Source: Verrucomicrobiales bacterium
Lineage (GTDB): Bacteria > Verrucomicrobiota > Verrucomicrobiia > Verrucomicrobiales > DEV007
Assembly: GCA_002708885.1 (NCBI GenBank)
Contig: PAPL01000089.1
Location: 22,290 to 30,190, forward strand
Direction: 5' to 3'
DNA: 7,901 bases
Shown: positions 5,458 through 7,901 of the stretch, piece after piece
How positions within the stretch are numbered: position 1 is the first letter of the stretch
Layout: every line of letters starts with the position of its first letter
Notes under the pieces: generated by a model
What the model was told of the DNA's origin: nothing
What the model saw: the letters and a program-made list of their open reading frames with translations, nothing else
Database searches by the model: none
Translations under genes and position numbers: made by a program

Positions 5458-6996
5458 TTAACTTTTCTTTGAAATAAGAGAAGAACCGGACATCGAATCA
5501 GGAACCTCAAGCTTAAGCATGTCTAGGATAGTTGGTGAAATATCAGCCAAAATCCCATCTTTCAATTCAATTCCCGGAGCATCCTGCGCAACATAAACCA
5601 AATGCACCAAATTTGTAGTATGCGCAGTGTGTGGTGAACCATCACTTTTGATCATCTGCTCACAGTTACCATGATCAGAAGTTACAAGAGCCTTACCCTC
5701 TAGTTTTATCACTTCATCAATTACTTTCTCTAAGCAATTGTCGATAGTCCTTACCGCGCTCTTAGCAGCCTCAACCACTCCAGTATGGCCAACCATATCC
5801 GGGTTAGCAAAATTCAAAATTACTAGATCATAATCCTTTAATCTCGTTATGACCTCTTCGGTGACTTTTAATGCACTCATTTCCGGTTGCAAATCATATG
5901 TGGCCACTTTGGGAGAAGGTACAATGACGCGATCCTCTCCATCGAATGGAGTCTCTTCACCACCATTAAAAAAATAAGTAACGTGTGGATATTTCTCAGT
6001 TTCCGCAATGCGAAGTTGTTTTTTTCCTGAGTCACCTACAACAGCCCCTAAGACATCATTTAGTTTCTCGGGAGGAAATACAATATCACAGTCATATTTC
6101 TCATCATATTCGGTCAATGTATAATAATGAACAGCAGGAGAAAACTGACGATCAAATCCTTCAAAATCATTAAACAGAAACGCTTCAGATATTTGACGGG
6201 CACGGTCAGCCCGAAAGTTAAACCATAGCACAACGTCACCATCATTAATGCGTTGCTGCTCATGCTCATCAAATATCATGGGAGGCAAAAACTCATCTGT
6301 CTTATCCTCACCATACTTCATCTTCACAGCCTCAGACGGCAAAACCTCAGTTAATTCACCTTGACCATTCACGATCGCATCCCATGCTAGCTTGCTTCGA
6401 TCCCATCGGCGGTCACGATCCATTGCATAATACCTTCCAATGACAGTAGTGATTCTAACTCCAAGCTTACCAAGTTCATCTTCACAATAAGATAAATAGT
6501 CCCGAGCTCCTGTAGGCGATGTATCACGCCCATCCGTAATAGCATGGACTTTAATATTGGTAACACCCGCCTCTTTTGCCTGACCAGCAAGAGCAATGAG
6601 ATGATCCTGGTGACTATGAACTCCTCCATCTGAAACTAAGCCTATCAAATGTAATTTTGAATCCTTGGCTTTGGTGAATGCCTTTTGAAGAACCTCATTT
6701 TCTTTTAGATCACCATTCTTGATAGCATTATTAATGCGAGAAAGATCCTGAAATACTATTCTTCCAGCACCTAAATTGAGGTGACCCACCTCTGAATTAC
6801 CCATTTGGCCTGCAGGAAGACCCACATCCTCACCGCTTGCACTGACACTGGAAACTGGATAACTATCAAAAAGGTAATCATGAAAAGGAGTCTCAGCCAA
6901 TAAGGTGGCATCTCCATTTTCAATTGCTCCGGCAGATCCATCAGGATTAATCCCCCAACCATCACGAATCACAAGCAAACAAGGTTTTTTAGACAT
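5458..6996 (-). CDS. gpmI: 2,3-bisphosphoglycerate-independent phosphoglycerate mutase
   Basis: GpmI interconverts 3- and 2-phosphoglycerate in glycolysis and gluconeogenesis with two Mn ions and no bisphosphoglycerate cofactor; it belongs to the alkaline phosphatase superfamily. The 512 residues match the usual length of about 510. Visible motifs in order are IRDGWG (10-15, metal ligand Asp12), MGNSEVGHLNLGAGR (65-79, with the phosphorylated Ser68), SDGGVHSH (122-129, His127), ITDGRDTSP (153-161), GRYYAMDRD (187-195), FNFRADRARQ (259-268, Arg262/Arg265), AETEKYPHVTYFFNGG (331-346, Lys335), NFANPDMVGHTG (395-406, Asp400/His404), TSDHGN (439-444, Asp441/His442) and HTAHT (456-460, His459). All expected active-site residues are present. 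The ATG is placed at the usual N-terminus (MSKKPCLLVIRDGWG), although no Shine-Dalgarno sequence precedes it. The tRNA-Gln and rpsA follow on the same strand. Confidence 0.98.
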   Translation of the reverse strand: MSKKPCLLVIRDGWGINPDGSAGAIENGDATLLAETPFHDYLFDSYPVSSVSASGEDVGLPAGQMGNSEVGHLNLGAGRIVFQDLSRINNAIKNGDLKENEVLQKAFTKAKDSKLHLIGLVSDGGVHSHQDHLIALAGQAKEAGVTNIKVHAITDGRDTSPTGARDYLSYCEDELGKLGVRITTVIGRYYAMDRDRRWDRSKLAWDAIVNGQGELTEVLPSEAVKMKYGEDKTDEFLPPMIFDEHEQQRINDGDVVLWFNFRADRARQISEAFLFNDFEGFDRQFSPAVHYYTLTEYDEKYDCDIVFPPEKLNDVLGAVVGDSGKKQLRIAETEKYPHVTYFFNGGEETPFDGEDRVIVPSPKVATYDLQPEMSALKVTEEVITRLKDYDLVILNFANPDMVGHTGVVEAAKSAVRTIDNCLEKVIDEVIKLEGKALVTSDHGNCEQMIKSDGSPHTAHTTNLVHLVYVAQDAPGIELKDGILADISPTILDMLKLEVPDSMSGSSLISKKS

Positions 6997-7159
6997 ATTT
7001 TGAATAAAGTATCGAAAAATCTCAAATTCACACCCCTAAAGATGCGAATTAAATTATTATTGTTTTTAGAAAATGTATTCTTAACTCTCGCAATCCAAGT
7101 AACGCAATCTCTTTTTATGAATGGACGTTGCTATGACGCATAATCAATGGACTCCAATC
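6997..7159. promoter_or_regulatory. gpmI upstream intergenic region with short direct repeats
   Basis: This 163-base gap lies between the stop of the molybdopterin protein gene and the gpmI start, both on the minus strand, and should hold the gpmI promoter. CGCAATC occurs twice in direct orientation (7089-7095 and 7103-7109, 14 bases apart), and AATGGAC twice (7120-7126 and 7146-7152). No convincing -35/-10 pair and no strong terminator hairpin for the upstream gene were found. The function is inferred from position only. Confidence 0.3.
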
Positions 7160-7792
7160 CTAATCTCTCCAACCAGGAACCTCCTCATCTATAAACCTCT
7201 CCTCTCTCCAAGGATCCGCAGTATTCGAATAACCTCTCTTCTCCCAGTAACCAAGCTGCATTTCATTACTAAATCGAATCTGTTTAACAAATTTAGCACT
7301 CTTCCAGGCATACAGATGAGGAATTATAACCCTCACTGGTCCGCCATACTTTTTTAATAAAGGCTCACCATTTAAGCTAGTCGCAAGGAGCGTGTGCTCG
7401 CTAAAAACTGCCTCGATAGGCACATTAGTAGTGTAGCCATCGTAAGAAACGAAAAGAACATGTTTGGCATCAGAATAAGGCCTCACCTGATCTAGAATCT
7501 CTGACATCTTAAAGCCTCCCCATTTGCAATCATATTTGGACCAAGTCGTCACGCAATGAAAGTCACTCAATTCTTCTACATAATTGAACTTGCTTAAGGA
7601 TTCCCAATCGAGCTTTAGCTCATTTTCAACTTCCCCATCAACCTCTAAGACCCAATCCTCTTCTACAATCCTTGGCTGAATACCTAGATCTAGAACGGGT
7701 AATTTTTCCACTGTGTGCTGGCCCGGAGGCAATCTGTCCCTAGACCTTTCTTTTCTGGATAAATCTGAAGATCCGGCCATTTTTTTGCCCAT
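7160..7792 (-). CDS. Sulfite-oxidase-like molybdopterin-dependent oxidoreductase
   Basis: This 210-residue protein matches the short, cytoplasmic-type sulfite-oxidase-like family (COG2041, YuiH-like), which consists essentially of the molybdopterin-binding domain alone. Visible features are RLPPGQHTVEKLPVLDLGIQP (start of the domain, 20-40), the core FHCVTTWSKYDCKWGGF (78-94) whose Cys80 should bind molybdenum, SYDGYTTNVP (116-125), LNGEPLLKKYGGPVRVIIPH (140-159) and YAWKSAKFVKQIRF (161-174), ending in GYWEKRGY and ADPWREERF. There is no signal peptide, heme domain or dimerisation domain, so the physiological substrate and electron partner are unknown. The ATG at 7792 has GGAAAG about 5 bases upstream; a second ATG at residue 5 is possible. 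The frame is closed by an in-frame TGA upstream, so this is the complete gene. No molybdopterin synthesis gene is in the window. Confidence 0.92.
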   Translation of the reverse strand: MGKKMAGSSDLSRKERSRDRLPPGQHTVEKLPVLDLGIQPRIVEEDWVLEVDGEVENELKLDWESLSKFNYVEELSDFHCVTTWSKYDCKWGGFKMSEILDQVRPYSDAKHVLFVSYDGYTTNVPIEAVFSEHTLLATSLNGEPLLKKYGGPVRVIIPHLYAWKSAKFVKQIRFSNEMQLGYWEKRGYSNTADPWREERFIDEEVPGWRD

Positions 7793-7823
7793 GCTTCTTT
7801 CCGGTCTAAGTAAGATTTTGACA

Positions 7824-7901
7824 TCAATCGTTGAATAATTCGGTCAAAACCGAAAAAATTAATTCCCAGTATTTTCCTCCCCAAATATAATTCTTATAAA
7901 G
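7824..7901 (-). CDS. Possible C-terminal end of an upstream gene (partial)
   Basis: The minus strand from the right edge is open for 25 codons and ends in TGA (7826-7824), 31 bases before the start of the molybdopterin protein. The other two minus frames stop almost at once after the edge. The peptide (ending ELIFSVLTELFND) has a believable protein composition with Trp, Tyr and Leu, but is too short to place in a family. It may be chance; low confidence. Confidence 0.3.
   Translation of the reverse strand, partial: LYKNYIWGGKYWELIFSVLTELFND

Noticed and set aside
7690..7884. Minus-strand 64-residue frame beginning at TTG near a strong GGGGAGG
   Set aside because: The GGGGAGG lies inside the frame, not before its start, and the frame overlaps the well-supported molybdopterin protein gene in another phase. 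No ATG, GTG or TTG sits at the right distance after the GGGGAGG.

Overview
The window looks like ordinary core-genome DNA from a Gram-negative bacterium of the PVC group, most likely Verrucomicrobiota (possibly the Opitutales side). This placement is inference. It rests on the mix of an LPS-core (Kdo) pathway, a Tat-exported Gfo/Idh/MocA dehydrogenase of the kind expanded in Verrucomicrobiota and Planctomycetota, moderately AT-rich DNA, and weak or absent Shine-Dalgarno sequences at several ATG starts. No mobile element, CRISPR array, phage gene or rRNA was seen.

Layout from left to right. Positions 1-1854 hold a tightly packed minus-strand operon for outer-membrane LPS biogenesis. It runs kdsA (Kdo-8-phosphate synthase, metal-dependent type), then an LptC-like exported protein sharing one base with kdsA (TAATG), then an unrecognised exported helical protein. 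That last gene starts at GTG, overlaps its predecessor by 4 bases and runs off the left edge. A 143-base divergent intergenic region separates this operon from the only plus-strand gene, a Tat-signal Gfo/Idh/MocA oxidoreductase (1998-3338). That gene converges on rpsA (ribosomal protein S1, 3422-5110, minus strand), and one strong symmetric hairpin at 3366-3398 can terminate both.

Upstream of rpsA is a leader of about 110 bases with an extended -10 promoter candidate and two interleaved inverted repeats that could fold as a pseudoknot. Next come tRNA-Gln(TTG) at 5312-5385 with an encoded CCA, a perfect hairpin directly touching its 5' end, and gpmI (cofactor-independent phosphoglycerate mutase, 5458-6996). 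After a 163-base gap lies a cytoplasmic sulfite-oxidase-like molybdopterin protein (7160-7792), and possibly the last codons of another gene at the right edge.

The genes cover envelope synthesis (kdsA, LptC-like), translation (rpsA, tRNA-Gln) and glycolysis (gpmI). kdsA and gpmI both lie near phosphoenolpyruvate: GpmI makes 2-phosphoglycerate, the precursor of PEP, and KdsA consumes PEP. I found no convincing new multi-gene system. The observations most worth checking are the possible pseudoknot in the rpsA leader, the hairpin abutting tRNA-Gln, and the unknown exported protein located where an LptA-type gene might be expected.
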